Origin: Microvirga massiliensis
GTDB lineage: Bacteria; Pseudomonadota; Alphaproteobacteria; Rhizobiales; Beijerinckiaceae
Assembly (NCBI RefSeq): GCF_001006805.1
Contig: NZ_LN811358.1
Coordinates: forward strand, 214,893 to 254,385
Direction of reading: 5' to 3'
DNA: 39,493 nt
Shown: piece by piece, positions 7,793-17,092 of the stretch
How positions within the stretch are numbered: the stretch's first letter is position 1
How the letters are laid out: every line of letters begins with the position of its first letter
Notes under the pieces: generated by a model
The model's database searches: none
Seen by the model: the letters and a program-made list of their open reading frames with translations, nothing else
What the model was told of the DNA's origin: nothing
Translations under genes and position numbers: made by a program

Positions 7793-7824
7793 GGCTTCCT
7801 CGCAGCCCTGTCCCTGCGTGCTTC

Positions 7825-9090
7825 TTAGTGAAACGGGCACCTCTGCTCTTCGATATGAGCAACGAACTCGTGCTCGAAATGCGCGAGTGCCGCCCGCAGC
7901 CCCATCGCCGCGCCGTCGCCCAGAGCGCAGAACGTGTTGCCGAAAATGCCCTTGCAGAGCGCCCTCAGCTGTTCCAGATCGCCCGGCGCGCCTTGCCCGG
8001 CCTCGACCCGGCGCAGCACTTTCGCGGCCCAATCCAGCCCTTCGCGGCACGGGGTGCACTTGCCGCAGGACTCATGGTGGAAGAACTCGACGATCCGCGT
8101 GGCGACCTTTACCATACAGGTCGAGTCGTCGATCACGATCACCCCGGCCGATCCGAGCATCGAGCCGGCAGCGGCGAGCGAGTCGAAGTCCATTCCGACG
8201 TCCAGCCCGCTTTCCGGGATCACCGGCGCCGAGACTCCACCCGGGATCACCGCCTTGATCTTGCGCCCCGGTGGCGGCCCGCCGGCGCGGTCCTCGACCA
8301 GCTCGCGCAAGGGTATGCCCATCGGCAGCTCGTAAAGGCCCGGTTTCTGCACTTGTCCGCTGAGGCAATAGAGCTTCGGGCCGGGGCTCTTGTCCGGACC
8401 GATGCCGCGGAACCAGTCCGCCCCCCGCGCCACGATATGCGGCACGCAGACCATCGTTTCGACATTGTTGATCACAGTCGGGCTGGCATAGAGTCCCGCG
8501 ACGGCCGGAAATGGCGGTTTCAGACGCGGCTGCGCCCGCTTGCCTTCGAGCGAGTCGAGCATCGCGGTCTCCTCGCCGCAGATATAGGCGCCGGCGCCGC
8601 AATGGATGTGCACGACGAAGCTGAAATCCGAGCCGAGAATCCGCGTTCCCAGATAGCCCTTCGCGTGAGCCTCGGCGATCGCCTGCTCCAGCCGCCGGAT
8701 CGCCAGCACGTATTCCCCGCGTATGTAGACATAGGCGGTTGCCGCCCCGATCGCGTAGGCGCTGATCGCCAGACCCTCGATCAACTGGTGCGGATCACGC
8801 TCCATGATGATCCGGTCCTTGAAGGTGCCCGGCTCGCCCTCGTCTGCGTTGCAGCACAGGTATTTCGGCTTGCCGGCCTGCTTCGGCACGAAGCTCCATT
8901 TCATTCCGGTCGGGAATCCGGCCCCGCCGCGGCCGCGGAGATTGGATTTCTTGACGAGGTCGATGATCTCGTCGGGCGTGTGCTCGCGCAACGCCTTCGC
9001 CAGGGCCTGGTAGCCGCCGCCGGCCTCGTAGGTCGCGAGCAGATGGCTGTCCGGCACGTCCATGTTTTTGAGAAGGATCGGTTCGGACAC
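7825..9090 (-). CDS. nuoF: NADH-quinone oxidoreductase subunit F (NADH/FMN-binding)
   Basis: A 421-aa subunit that binds NADH and FMN and starts electron transfer. The glycine-rich GRGGAGFPTGMKW (53-65) binds FMN/NADH, and NADEGEPGTFKDR (81-93) is the conserved active-site stretch. Cluster N3 ligands are in SCGKCTPCREG (C342, C345, C348) plus C388 in NTFCALGDGA. The length is typical. It begins 4 bp after nuoE ends and is followed by nuoG after 32 bp, the standard E-F-G order. Confidence 0.97.
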   Translation of the reverse strand: MSEPILLKNMDVPDSHLLATYEAGGGYQALAKALREHTPDEIIDLVKKSNLRGRGGAGFPTGMKWSFVPKQAGKPKYLCCNADEGEPGTFKDRIIMERDPHQLIEGLAISAYAIGAATAYVYIRGEYVLAIRRLEQAIAEAHAKGYLGTRILGSDFSFVVHIHCGAGAYICGEETAMLDSLEGKRAQPRLKPPFPAVAGLYASPTVINNVETMVCVPHIVARGADWFRGIGPDKSPGPKLYCLSGQVQKPGLYELPMGIPLRELVEDRAGGPPPGRKIKAVIPGGVSAPVIPESGLDVGMDFDSLAAAGSMLGSAGVIVIDDSTCMVKVATRIVEFFHHESCGKCTPCREGLDWAAKVLRRVEAGQGAPGDLEQLRALCKGIFGNTFCALGDGAAMGLRAALAHFEHEFVAHIEEQRCPFH

Positions 9091-9094
9091 GGTG

Positions 9095-9607
9095 CTACTC
9101 TCCCGGCAGTTCTGCGGCGGCGAGATCGGCGCCGGTCGCTTGCCCCGCGGCTGCCCTTAGCCTGTCCAGGAGCGCATCGATCCGCGCGACATCGAGGTTG
9201 CCATGATAGTCGTCACCGACCTGCATCACCGGGGCCATCTCGCAAGCGCCGAGGCATTCGACGGTCGAGAGCGTGAACAGCCCGTCCGGGGTTGTGCCCC
9301 CCTTCGTGATCCCCAGCACCGCCTCGAGATGCCTCAGCAGGTCCTCGGATCGGCGCAGCATGCAGGAGACGTTGTCGCAGAGTTGCAGGTGAAAGAGACC
9401 CACCGGCTCGGTATGAAACAGGGTGTAGAAGGTCGCCAGCTCGTAGACCCAAATCCGCTCGACGCCGAGGATGTCGGCGACCTCTTCCAACACCTGGCCG
9501 GGCAGATAGCCATGTTCCTTCTGCGCAATCAGAAGTGCGGGCATGATCGCCGAGCGCTGGTCGGGATACCGCGCCGCCGCCGCTTCGATCTCTTGGCGCA
9601 TGTTCAT
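9095..9607 (-). CDS. nuoE: NADH-quinone oxidoreductase subunit E
   Basis: A 170-aa thioredoxin-fold 2Fe-2S subunit (24-kDa type). The N1a ligands are C77 and C82 (LCDNVSC) and C118 and C122 (ECLGAC). The N-terminal helical part MPALLIAQKEHGYLP and VYELATFYTLFHTEP are typical of the family. The frame is open far upstream inside nuoD, but the ATG at 9607 (or the one two codons later at 9601) gives the expected length. It lies 17 bp downstream of nuoD and 4 bp upstream of nuoF. Confidence 0.95.
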   Translation of the reverse strand: MNMRQEIEAAAARYPDQRSAIMPALLIAQKEHGYLPGQVLEEVADILGVERIWVYELATFYTLFHTEPVGLFHLQLCDNVSCMLRRSEDLLRHLEAVLGITKGGTTPDGLFTLSTVECLGACEMAPVMQVGDDYHGNLDVARIDALLDRLRAAAGQATGADLAAAELPGE

Positions 9608-9624
9608 CGCGCCCAATTTCCCTT

Positions 9625-10839
9625 CTACTTGTCGACCTCGGCCATCACCGGGTCGAGGCTGCCGAGCACGGCGATCATGTCCGCCAGGTAGCGCGCATTG
9701 CTGACTCCGAACACCGCCTGAAGGTTGACGAAGGACGGTGCCCGCACCTTCATCCGGAACGGTTTTTCCGACCCGTCGCTGATGATGTAGAACCCGAGCT
9801 CGCCCTTTGGCGCCTCGATCGCCGAATAGACCTCGCCCTTCGGCACCTTGAAGCCATAGGCCGACAGGTCGAAATGCTGGATCAGCGCCTCCATCGAGCA
9901 ATGCACCCTGTCCTTGTCGACCGGGAAAGCGATTGTCGGCATGTCGATCTGGAACGGCCCCTCGGGCATCTGGTCGAGGCATTGCTCGATGATCCGGACG
10001 CTTTCGCGCATCTCGTCGACCCGGCATCGCCAGCGCGCGTAGCAATCGCCCTCATTGCGGGTAATGACGTTGAAATCGAGCAGGTCGTAGATCTCATAGG
10101 GTTCGTCGCGGCGGATATCCCAATCGACGCCCGAGGCCCGCAGGTTCGGGCCGCTCAAGCCGAGATCGATGCCGTCATCGGCGGAGATCACGCCGATTCC
10201 CTGCGTCCGCTTCAGGAACACCCGGTTGTTCTCGACCAGCCGCTCATAGTCGCGGATCCTGTTCGGGAAGATGTCACAGAACTCCCTGATCTTGGGGAAG
10301 AACCCGTCGGGCAGGTCCTCGCGCACGCCGCCGACCCGGCAGAAGGAGGTGTGCATCCGCGCCCCGGTGATCATCTCCAACAGGTCCATGATCATTTCGC
10401 GCTCGCGCATGGCGTAGAGCAAAGCGGTCATGGCGCCCAGATCCATCGGCAGCGCGCCGGTGATCAGGAGATGGCCGGAGATCCGCGCCAGTTCGGCCAT
10501 CAGCACGCGGATATATTGCGCGCGGATCGGCGCCTCGATGCCCAGGAGCTTCTCCACTGCCAGTGCGAAGGCGAGGTTGTTCGATGGCGGGCAGACGTAG
10601 TCGAGCCGGTCGGTCAGCGGAAAAATCTGGGTGTAGGTGAAGCTCTCGGCCAGTTTTTCGGTGCCGCGGTGGAGATAGCCGATATGCGGGTCCACGCGCG
10701 TGACGTATTCGCCGTCGAGCTCGAGGACGAGCCGCAGCACGCCGTGCGTGCTGGGATGCTGCGGGCCGAGATTGAGAAGCACCTCCTTGGTGTCGAGGGC
10801 TTCGCCTTCCGGCCTGCTCAGTTCCGTGACTTCGGTCAT
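9625..10839 (-). CDS. nuoD: NADH-quinone oxidoreductase subunit D
   Basis: A 404-aa, 49-kDa-type subunit that forms the quinone headgroup site with NuoB. HPSTHG (28-33) contains the quinone-site His, and Tyr81 in RLDYV matches the other conserved quinone-contact residue. The family ending GSLDPVMAEVDK is present. It is separate from NuoC, not fused as in E. coli. It lies 29 bp downstream of nuoC. Confidence 0.97.
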   Translation of the reverse strand: MTEVTELSRPEGEALDTKEVLLNLGPQHPSTHGVLRLVLELDGEYVTRVDPHIGYLHRGTEKLAESFTYTQIFPLTDRLDYVCPPSNNLAFALAVEKLLGIEAPIRAQYIRVLMAELARISGHLLITGALPMDLGAMTALLYAMREREMIMDLLEMITGARMHTSFCRVGGVREDLPDGFFPKIREFCDIFPNRIRDYERLVENNRVFLKRTQGIGVISADDGIDLGLSGPNLRASGVDWDIRRDEPYEIYDLLDFNVITRNEGDCYARWRCRVDEMRESVRIIEQCLDQMPEGPFQIDMPTIAFPVDKDRVHCSMEALIQHFDLSAYGFKVPKGEVYSAIEAPKGELGFYIISDGSEKPFRMKVRAPSFVNLQAVFGVSNARYLADMIAVLGSLDPVMAEVDK

Positions 10840-10868
10840 CTCAAGTCCCCGGCGTGGAACGGCCTCCT

Positions 10869-11405
10869 TTATGGAATGTCCCTGGTGGCGAGGTCGGGCT
10901 GCGTCGGCGGCGGACCTTCAGCGCCAAACGGGTTCAGCTTGTCCTTGTAGCCCCGGAGCGGAAAGTCCTTGCGCTGTGGGAAGCCCTCGAACCCTTCCCA
11001 CATGTAGATCCGGCGCAGGTCGGGGTGGCCCTCGAACCGGATCCCGTACATGTCCCAGGCCTCGCGCTCATGCCAGTTGGCAGTGCGCCAGACCCCTGTC
11101 ACCGAGGGAATCCGCGGCGGATCGCCGAGGCGGCACTTGATCCGAACGCGCCATTTGTTCGGCAGTGAATAGAGGTGGTACACCGCCTCGTAGCGTGGCG
11201 TTTCGGGGTAATAATCGACCCCGCAGATATCGGACAGGAAATTGAACTGCAGTGCCGGGTGTTCCTTCAAGAACCGGCAAAGCTCGACGATCATTTCAGG
11301 CGGAGCCGTGAAGGCATGAACGCCATGCGCGAAGCCAAGATCCCCAATTGCCCTCCCGAAACGCTCCGTGATCGGGGCGCGGTTAAGGGGCGTCTCGACG
11401 CTCAT
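10869..11405 (-). CDS. nuoC: NADH-quinone oxidoreductase subunit C
   Basis: A 178-aa peripheral subunit (30-kDa type) without cofactors. The family signature WHEREAWDMYGIRFEGHPDL (111-130) is present, followed by RRIYMWEGFEGFPQRKDFPL. Its start overlaps the nuoB stop by ATGA (11402-11405), so the two are translationally coupled. Confidence 0.96.
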   Translation of the reverse strand: MSVETPLNRAPITERFGRAIGDLGFAHGVHAFTAPPEMIVELCRFLKEHPALQFNFLSDICGVDYYPETPRYEAVYHLYSLPNKWRVRIKCRLGDPPRIPSVTGVWRTANWHEREAWDMYGIRFEGHPDLRRIYMWEGFEGFPQRKDFPLRGYKDKLNPFGAEGPPPTQPDLATRDIP

Positions 11406-11905
11406 GACGCCGCAACCCGTTCAAGTGGCGTCCCAGCCAGCGCCCGGGATTTCTTGATCTTCTCCTGAAGCAGGAGGAAGCCATGCATCAGCGCCTCGGG
11501 CCGCGGCGGGCAGCCTGGCACATGCACGTCCACCGGCACAAAGGTCTCCGACCCCTGCACCACGGCGTAGGTGTTGTAGACCCCGCCCGAGATTGCGCAG
11601 GTGCCCATCGCGATGACCCAGCGCGGCTCCGGCATCTGGTCATAGAGCCGGCGCACGACGGGCGCGAATTTTCGCGTCACAGTGCCGGCGATGATCATCA
11701 CGTCGGACTGGCGCGGCGAAGGCCGGAACACCACGCCGAACCGGTCGAGATCGTAGCGCGCACAACCCGCCGAGATCATCTCGATGGCGCAACAGGCAAT
11801 GCCGAAGGTTTCGGGCCATAGCGCCGACCTCCGGCTCCAGCTGATTACGCTGTCGGCCGTGGTGAACAGCACGCTGTCGCGGATCGCGTTGCTCACACCT
11901 CCCAT
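11402..11905 (-). CDS. nuoB: NADH-quinone oxidoreductase subunit B
   Basis: A 167-aa PSST-type subunit holding cluster N2, the last Fe-S centre before quinone. The ligands are the adjacent C38 and C39 (GIACCAIEM), C103 (GTCAISGG) and C132 (VPGCPPRPEAL). The frame is open into nuoA, but MGGVSNAIRDSVLFTTADSV matches the family start. This makes a 13-nt overlap with nuoA, while the downstream end overlaps nuoC by 4 nt. Confidence 0.96.
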   Translation of the reverse strand: MGGVSNAIRDSVLFTTADSVISWSRRSALWPETFGIACCAIEMISAGCARYDLDRFGVVFRPSPRQSDVMIIAGTVTRKFAPVVRRLYDQMPEPRWVIAMGTCAISGGVYNTYAVVQGSETFVPVDVHVPGCPPRPEALMHGFLLLQEKIKKSRALAGTPLERVAAS

Positions 11906-12258
11906 TCCAGCGCTCCCTTCACCCAGGCATAGGCGAAACCCACCAGAAGCAGCACCATGAAGACGAACATCTCGAAATAACCGACGAGCCCAATCTCTTT
12001 CAGGACGACGGCCCAGGGAAAGAGGAACATCGCCTCGACATCGAAGACCACCAGCAGGATCGCGAGGATGAAGAACTGAACTCCGAAGCGGCCCCCGGCG
12101 GCCTCGCCCGCCGGGTCCATGCCGCACTCGTAGGGCATGTTCTTCGCGGGATAGGGATTGGACGGGCGCAGGAGTGAGGAGACAAAGAGCGTCGCCACCG
12201 CCACCAGAACAATTCCGGCGACCATGAAAAGAACCGGCAGGAATTCCATTCCGGTCAT
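11893..12258 (-). CDS. nuoA: NADH-quinone oxidoreductase subunit A
   Basis: A 121-aa three-helix membrane subunit (ND3 type). PYECGMDP (42-49) sits in the flexible loop next to the quinone site, and FDVEAMFLFPWA (72-83) is the other signature. It follows nuoN after a 154-bp gap, the largest inside the leftward nuo series. That gap could hold an internal promoter for nuoA-G, although no convincing -35/-10 was found. Confidence 0.96.
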   Translation of the reverse strand: MTGMEFLPVLFMVAGIVLVAVATLFVSSLLRPSNPYPAKNMPYECGMDPAGEAAGGRFGVQFFILAILLVVFDVEAMFLFPWAVVLKEIGLVGYFEMFVFMVLLLVGFAYAWVKGALEWEV

Positions 12259-12412
12259 GTCGCTCCGCCCCGGTCGCCCGGCGAGGGCTTTGCGCAGGTC
12301 ACGACCGACCCTCCTCGGGACCGGTGATGCGCGCGCCCAGGCAGGGACTTGGGCGTTCCTATCCAGCCCTGCCAGAGTATTCGGTCGGCCCGATCAGTGC
12401 AAATGCAATCGA

Positions 12413-13852
12413 TCAACCGCCCAACACGGAATGTTGAGCGAGCCTCAGAAACCACGCCGGAAACAGTCCGATGCCGATCGTGCCGGCGGCGGTGACGGCG
12501 AGCGTGGCACGGACCGAGGGCGTCAGCGCCGGATGGAACGCGCCCTCCGGCTCACGCATGTAGATCAACATGACGATGCGAATGTAGAAGTAGGCGGCGA
12601 CGGCGCTCAACAGAACTGCGATCACCGCCAGCGTCACGAAACCCCGCTCGACGAGCGCAACCAGCACGTAGAACTTGGCGAAGAACCCGGCCGTCGGCGG
12701 AATGCCGGCCAGCGAGAACAGATAAAGCAGCATCAGAAGCGCGAGCCCGCGATGCGACTTCGCGAGACCCGCATAGTCCTCGATGACCTCGCCCGAGAAA
12801 CTGCCGTTCCGCATCATGATGACTGTGCCGAAGATGCCGAGATTCATGAATGCATAGATCAGCAGGTAGAGCATCACGCCCGCGATCCCGTCCGCACCGC
12901 CGGCCACGACACCGAACAGGGCGAACCCGGCATGGGCGATGCTGGAATAGGCCAGGAGGCGCTTGAAATTGTCCTGCACCAGCGCGACGAAACTGCCGAG
13001 CGCCATCGTCACCACCGCAATGACCGCGACGATGATCCAGGCGTTCGAGGCTGCGACCAACGGGTTGAGGAACACCCGCAGGATCACCGCGAACCCCGCG
13101 GCTTTGGGGCCCACCGACATAAAGGCAGTGATCGTCGTCGGCGCGCCTTCATAGGCGTCCGGCACCCACATGTGGAATGGCACCGCGCCGACCTTGAAGA
13201 CCAGTCCCGCGACGATGAAGACCACCGCCAGCAGCAGTCCAGGATCGAGCGGATCGCCGGTTACCGCCGCAGCCATCCCGTCCAGCTGCGTCGTGCCGGT
13301 GAGTCCGTAGACCAGTGAAACGCCGTAAAGGAAAATCCCGGTCGAGACACCGCCGAGGATCACGTATTTCAGGGCCGCTTCGTTCGACCGCCGCTGCTGC
13401 CGCAGGAAGCCGGTCAGCACATAGGTGCAGAGCGCCATCAGCTCGAGGCCGACATAGACCGACAGGAGGTCGGACGCCGAGGCCATGACCATCATTCCCG
13501 AAAGTGCGAAAAGCAGCAGGACATAGTATTCGCTGCTCTCGATTCCTTCGATCTCGGCATATTTTCGCGAAAGAAGGAATGTCAGGATGGTGGCCAGGTA
13601 GAACACGACCTTGAAGAAGACCGCGAAGCGATCGGCGATGAACATGCCCGCATAGGCCGGCCGGACCTCGCCCGCCAGCAGGAGTGTTCCGAGGGCGGCC
13701 ATCAGCACGATTGCGATGGAAGCCCAGACGAGGAGATGTTCCTGCCCCTTCCGTACGAATTGTCCGAGGATCAGCAGGATACAGGCCCCGGCGATCACGA
13801 TAATCTCAGGCAGGCTCGCGAGGATCGACTGGAGAAGCGCGGCATCGGTCAT
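12413..13852 (-). CDS. nuoN: NADH-quinone oxidoreductase subunit N (antiporter-like)
   Basis: A 479-aa, 14-helix antiporter-like subunit (ND2 type). The proton-path residues E137 (YVGLELMALC), K220 (VFKVGAVPFHMW) and K250 (SVGPKAAGF) are in place. The frame is open to 13945, but the ATG at 13852 gives the family start MTDAALLQSI and overlaps the nuoM stop by ATGA (13849-13852). In contrast to the usual operon, nuoN is followed by nuoA rather than ending the series. Confidence 0.96.
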   Translation of the reverse strand: MTDAALLQSILASLPEIIVIAGACILLILGQFVRKGQEHLLVWASIAIVLMAALGTLLLAGEVRPAYAGMFIADRFAVFFKVVFYLATILTFLLSRKYAEIEGIESSEYYVLLLFALSGMMVMASASDLLSVYVGLELMALCTYVLTGFLRQQRRSNEAALKYVILGGVSTGIFLYGVSLVYGLTGTTQLDGMAAAVTGDPLDPGLLLAVVFIVAGLVFKVGAVPFHMWVPDAYEGAPTTITAFMSVGPKAAGFAVILRVFLNPLVAASNAWIIVAVIAVVTMALGSFVALVQDNFKRLLAYSSIAHAGFALFGVVAGGADGIAGVMLYLLIYAFMNLGIFGTVIMMRNGSFSGEVIEDYAGLAKSHRGLALLMLLYLFSLAGIPPTAGFFAKFYVLVALVERGFVTLAVIAVLLSAVAAYFYIRIVMLIYMREPEGAFHPALTPSVRATLAVTAAGTIGIGLFPAWFLRLAQHSVLGG

Positions 13853-15324
13853 GGGCCGCCCTCCTTGCCGTGCACCTGCGCCAACAAATGCTTCACCGAA
13901 GGGGTTATGATGTCGAGAAAGGGTTTCGGATAGAGCCCGACCCAAAGCACGAAGACGGCGAGCGGCAGGATCGCCGCCAGTTCGCGGGCGTTTACGTCGC
14001 GGATCTTGACCCGAGCGCCGATGCGGGCCGGACCGAGTGCGACTTTACCATACATGCCGAGCAGATAGGCCGCTCCCAGCGCTGCTCCCAGAATGGCGGC
14101 CGCACCGGCCGCCAGGTTGGCTGCAAAGCCGCCCGACAGCACCAGCAATTCGCCCACGAACGAATTCGTCCCCGGCAGCGCCATCGAAGACAGGGTGAAC
14201 AGCGCGAGAAACGCCGTATAGACCGGCGCCGCCTTCATGAGCCCGCCGTAATCCGCGATGCTGCGGGTATGGGTCCGCTCGTAGATCAGGCCCACGAACA
14301 GGAACAACGCGCCCGTCGTGACTCCGTGATTGAACATCTGCAGGATGCCGCCCTCGAGCCCGCGGAGGTTCAGCGCGAAAATCCCCAGCGTCACGAAGCC
14401 CATGTGGCTGATGCTGGAATAGGCCACCAGCTTCTTCAGATCGTCCTGCGCCAGGGCAAGCAACCCACCATAGACGATAGCAAGCGCCGAAAGGGCCAGC
14501 ATCAGCGTGGAATAATGCACCGACGCTTCCGGGAGCATCGGTAGCGAGAACCGCAGGAACCCGTAGGCGCCCATCTTCAGGAGCACGCCGGCGAGAATGA
14601 TGCTACCCGCTGTTGGCGCCTGCACATGGGCGTCCGGAAGCCAGGTATGAACCGGGACCATCGGCACCTTGACCGCAAAGGCGACGAGGAAGGCGAAGAA
14701 CAGCCAGGACTGGACCTGGAACGGCAAATCCTGCGCCGTCAGGGCAAGAATGTCGAAGGTCTTGCCGCCATGGAAATAGAGGACGATGACGCCGATCAGG
14801 AACAGGAGGCTGCCCGCCAGCGTGTATAGGAAGAACTTGAGCGCCGCATAGACCCGGCCATCGCCGCCCCAGACGCCGATGATCACGTACATCGGGATCA
14901 GCATCGCTTCCCAGAAGACGTAGAACAGGAACAGGTCGAGTGCACAGAACACCCCCAGCATCAGCGCCTGCATGGCCAGCAGACTGACCATGAACTCCTT
15001 CACCTTGCGGTCGATGGCGACCCACGAGGCGAGCACGCAGATCCAGCCCAACAACGCAGTCAGGAACACGAAGAGCGCGCTGATCCCGTCGACGCCAAGC
15101 GCATAAGTGATCCCGAGCGCAGGCACCCAGGGGTGCCTTTCGGTGAACTGCATTGCGTGAGTCGTGCTGTCAAAGCCGGCCAGCATCGCGATGCAGAGCG
15201 CGAAGTCGAAGACGGTGATGCCCAGCGCCGTCCACCGCACCGCATCATCGTTGCGGAGGAACATCAGAACCGCTGCCCCGGTGGCGGGGATGAAGACGAT
15301 GAGGCTCAGCAGCGGGAATGCCAT
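13849..15324 (-). CDS. nuoM: NADH-quinone oxidoreductase subunit M (antiporter-like)
   Basis: A 491-aa antiporter-like subunit (ND4 type). Key residues E139 (VFWEAMLIPMY), K219 (AVKVPMVPVHTWLPDAH) and K250 (LLKMGAYGF) are present. It lies 7 bp after the NuoL/MrpD-like gene and overlaps nuoN by 4 nt. It is canonical, unlike the two antiporter-type genes upstream. Confidence 0.96.
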   Translation of the reverse strand: MAFPLLSLIVFIPATGAAVLMFLRNDDAVRWTALGITVFDFALCIAMLAGFDSTTHAMQFTERHPWVPALGITYALGVDGISALFVFLTALLGWICVLASWVAIDRKVKEFMVSLLAMQALMLGVFCALDLFLFYVFWEAMLIPMYVIIGVWGGDGRVYAALKFFLYTLAGSLLFLIGVIVLYFHGGKTFDILALTAQDLPFQVQSWLFFAFLVAFAVKVPMVPVHTWLPDAHVQAPTAGSIILAGVLLKMGAYGFLRFSLPMLPEASVHYSTLMLALSALAIVYGGLLALAQDDLKKLVAYSSISHMGFVTLGIFALNLRGLEGGILQMFNHGVTTGALFLFVGLIYERTHTRSIADYGGLMKAAPVYTAFLALFTLSSMALPGTNSFVGELLVLSGGFAANLAAGAAAILGAALGAAYLLGMYGKVALGPARIGARVKIRDVNARELAAILPLAVFVLWVGLYPKPFLDIITPSVKHLLAQVHGKEGGP

Positions 15325-15331
15325 GGCACCT

Positions 15332-17092
15332 CTACCGCCAGGCCACGGCGAATACGGCGGTGGCCGCGATCACGCCGGTGATCATCGCCAGCGCATAATG
15401 GGTCACGACGCCGGTCTGGAGCCGCCGCAGCACCCCACCGCCGCGCAGGATCGCGTCGGCGACGCCGTTCACGACGGCATCCACGCCGTTGAGATCGATC
15501 CGCAGTCCGGCCCGTGCCGCCCCGCGCAGGAAGGGCAGCACTACGGTCTCGGACATGTCGCTCACCGTCTTCTCGTAGCGCGCCAGCGGATTTTCGGCGA
15601 GCCACATAAAGGACCGCGCGCCCTTGCGGTAGAACCAGTCGGTGTCGATGCTGATCGTGTTCTCGGGGTCGAGCGCCCGGAGGAACAGCACGAATCCCAA
15701 TGCGGTGAACATGAGCAGACCGAGGCTCTCGGTGACATGGACGCCGGTATAAGGCTCGAAATCGACCGGATAGGGCAGAAGCGCGTATAACGGCTGGGGG
15801 AACACGCCGATCGCGATGCAGAGCACCGCCGCCATGCCCATCGCAACCAGCATGTTGCGCGGTGGCTCCCGCGCCTCCAGCCCCCGATCCGTGCCGAAGA
15901 ACATGTAGTACGGGAGCTTGAGCCCGGTGTGCAGGAAGGTTCCCGACGACGCCATCGTCAGCGCCAGCACCACCAGCGCGCGGTGATCCTGTCCGGCGGC
16001 GGCAATCACCATCGACTTGGTGACGAAGCCCGAGAAGAACGGAAATGCCGAGATCGCAAAGGCGCCGACCATGTAGAGCGCCACGGTCAACGGCATGGTC
16101 CTGTAGAGCCCGCCGAGCTCGGTGAGCTTGCGGCGCCCGGTGACGTAGATCACCGCCCCCGCACCCATGAAGAGGAGCGCCTTGTAGAGGATATGCGCGA
16201 AGGCATGGCTGGCGGCCCCGTTCACCGCCATCTCGGTCCCGATGCCGATGCCTGCCACCATGTAACCCACCTGGCTGACGATGTGGTAGGCGAGGAGCCG
16301 CCGGCAGTCGTTTTCCAGTACCGCGTAGACGACGCCGTAAAGCGCCATCACGGTGCCGAGCCAGACCAGAAGCTCGGTCCCCGGGAACGCCCGCGCCAGC
16401 ACATAGACGGCGGTCTTGGTCGTGAAGGCGCTCATGAACACCGCCCCGGTGACGGTCGCCTCCGGATAGGCGTCGGTCAGCCAGGCATTGAGCGGCGGCA
16501 CCGCGGCATTGAGGATGAACCCGACGAGGATCAGGTAAAAGGCAGCGCCCGTTCCCGCCTCGATCGGACCAAAGAGCAGCGAACCGGTGGTGAGCCCGTA
16601 GAGAATGATGCCGCCGAGCAGGACGAGGCCGCCGGTGATATGGACCATGAGATAGCGGAAACCGGCGCGGATCGCCGGCCGGCTGCGCTGGGCGAAGACC
16701 AGATAGGCGGAAGCGAACGCCATAGCTTCCCAGAACAGGAACAGGGTCAGGTAGTCGCCGGCGAACACCACGCCGAGTGCGCTGCCGACATAGACGAACG
16801 CCGCCACGTGCTGGCCGGCATCCCTCAGGTGCAGCGCGTAGACCATGCCGATCAGCGCCATGATGGTGAAGACGGTGGCGAAGACGATGCTCAGCTTGTC
16901 GACTTTCGCAATCAGGATGTCCTGCCCGATGAACCGCGCCGCGCCGTAGCTGCCCGGCTGCATCGTGAGCACGGCGAGGATCGCCAGCACCGGGATCAGC
17001 AGCAGATACGCCTTGCGGATCGATCCTTTCAGGAAGGGGATCGGCAGGGCGCCGAGAATGAACAGCAGGGCGGGATGGAGGAAGTCAGTCAT
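15332..17092 (-). CDS. NuoL-position antiporter subunit of Mrp/MnhD type
   Basis: A 586-aa polytopic membrane protein in the place of NuoL. The core resembles Mrp/Mnh subunit D more than canonical NuoL: E122 (FLFWEAMAF) and K226 (SAFTTKTAVYVL) are present. The TM7 motif reads ILNAAVPPLNAWL, with N195 where NuoL/M/N have the central Lys and N202 where His is usual. The last 100 or so residues (from about ENTISIDTDWFYRKG, ending LRRLQTGVVTHYALAM) look like the NuoL C-terminal region that includes the lateral helix and final transmembrane segment. I infer that this is the distal pump that clamps the membrane arm, possibly with altered proton coupling. It overlaps the 84-aa gene by 8 nt and precedes nuoM by 7 bp. 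Pipelines may label it Na+/H+ antiporter subunit D. Confidence 0.88.
   Translation of the reverse strand: MTDFLHPALLFILGALPIPFLKGSIRKAYLLLIPVLAILAVLTMQPGSYGAARFIGQDILIAKVDKLSIVFATVFTIMALIGMVYALHLRDAGQHVAAFVYVGSALGVVFAGDYLTLFLFWEAMAFASAYLVFAQRSRPAIRAGFRYLMVHITGGLVLLGGIILYGLTTGSLLFGPIEAGTGAAFYLILVGFILNAAVPPLNAWLTDAYPEATVTGAVFMSAFTTKTAVYVLARAFPGTELLVWLGTVMALYGVVYAVLENDCRRLLAYHIVSQVGYMVAGIGIGTEMAVNGAASHAFAHILYKALLFMGAGAVIYVTGRRKLTELGGLYRTMPLTVALYMVGAFAISAFPFFSGFVTKSMVIAAAGQDHRALVVLALTMASSGTFLHTGLKLPYYMFFGTDRGLEAREPPRNMLVAMGMAAVLCIAIGVFPQPLYALLPYPVDFEPYTGVHVTESLGLLMFTALGFVLFLRALDPENTISIDTDWFYRKGARSFMWLAENPLARYEKTVSDMSETVVLPFLRGAARAGLRIDLNGVDAVVNGVADAILRGGGVLRRLQTGVVTHYALAMITGVIAATAVFAVAWR

Noticed and set aside
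7828..9276. A 482-aa open frame on the plus strand opposite nuoF/nuoE
   Set aside because: It is the antisense shadow of GC-rich coding sequence: no family motifs, composition rich in Arg and Asp, and nuoF/nuoE motifs are unambiguous.
12259..12412. Possible FNR/FixK site before nuoA (TTGATCGATTGCAT on the minus strand)
   Set aside because: Only one half-site matches; the second half of TTGAT-N4-ATCAA is missing.
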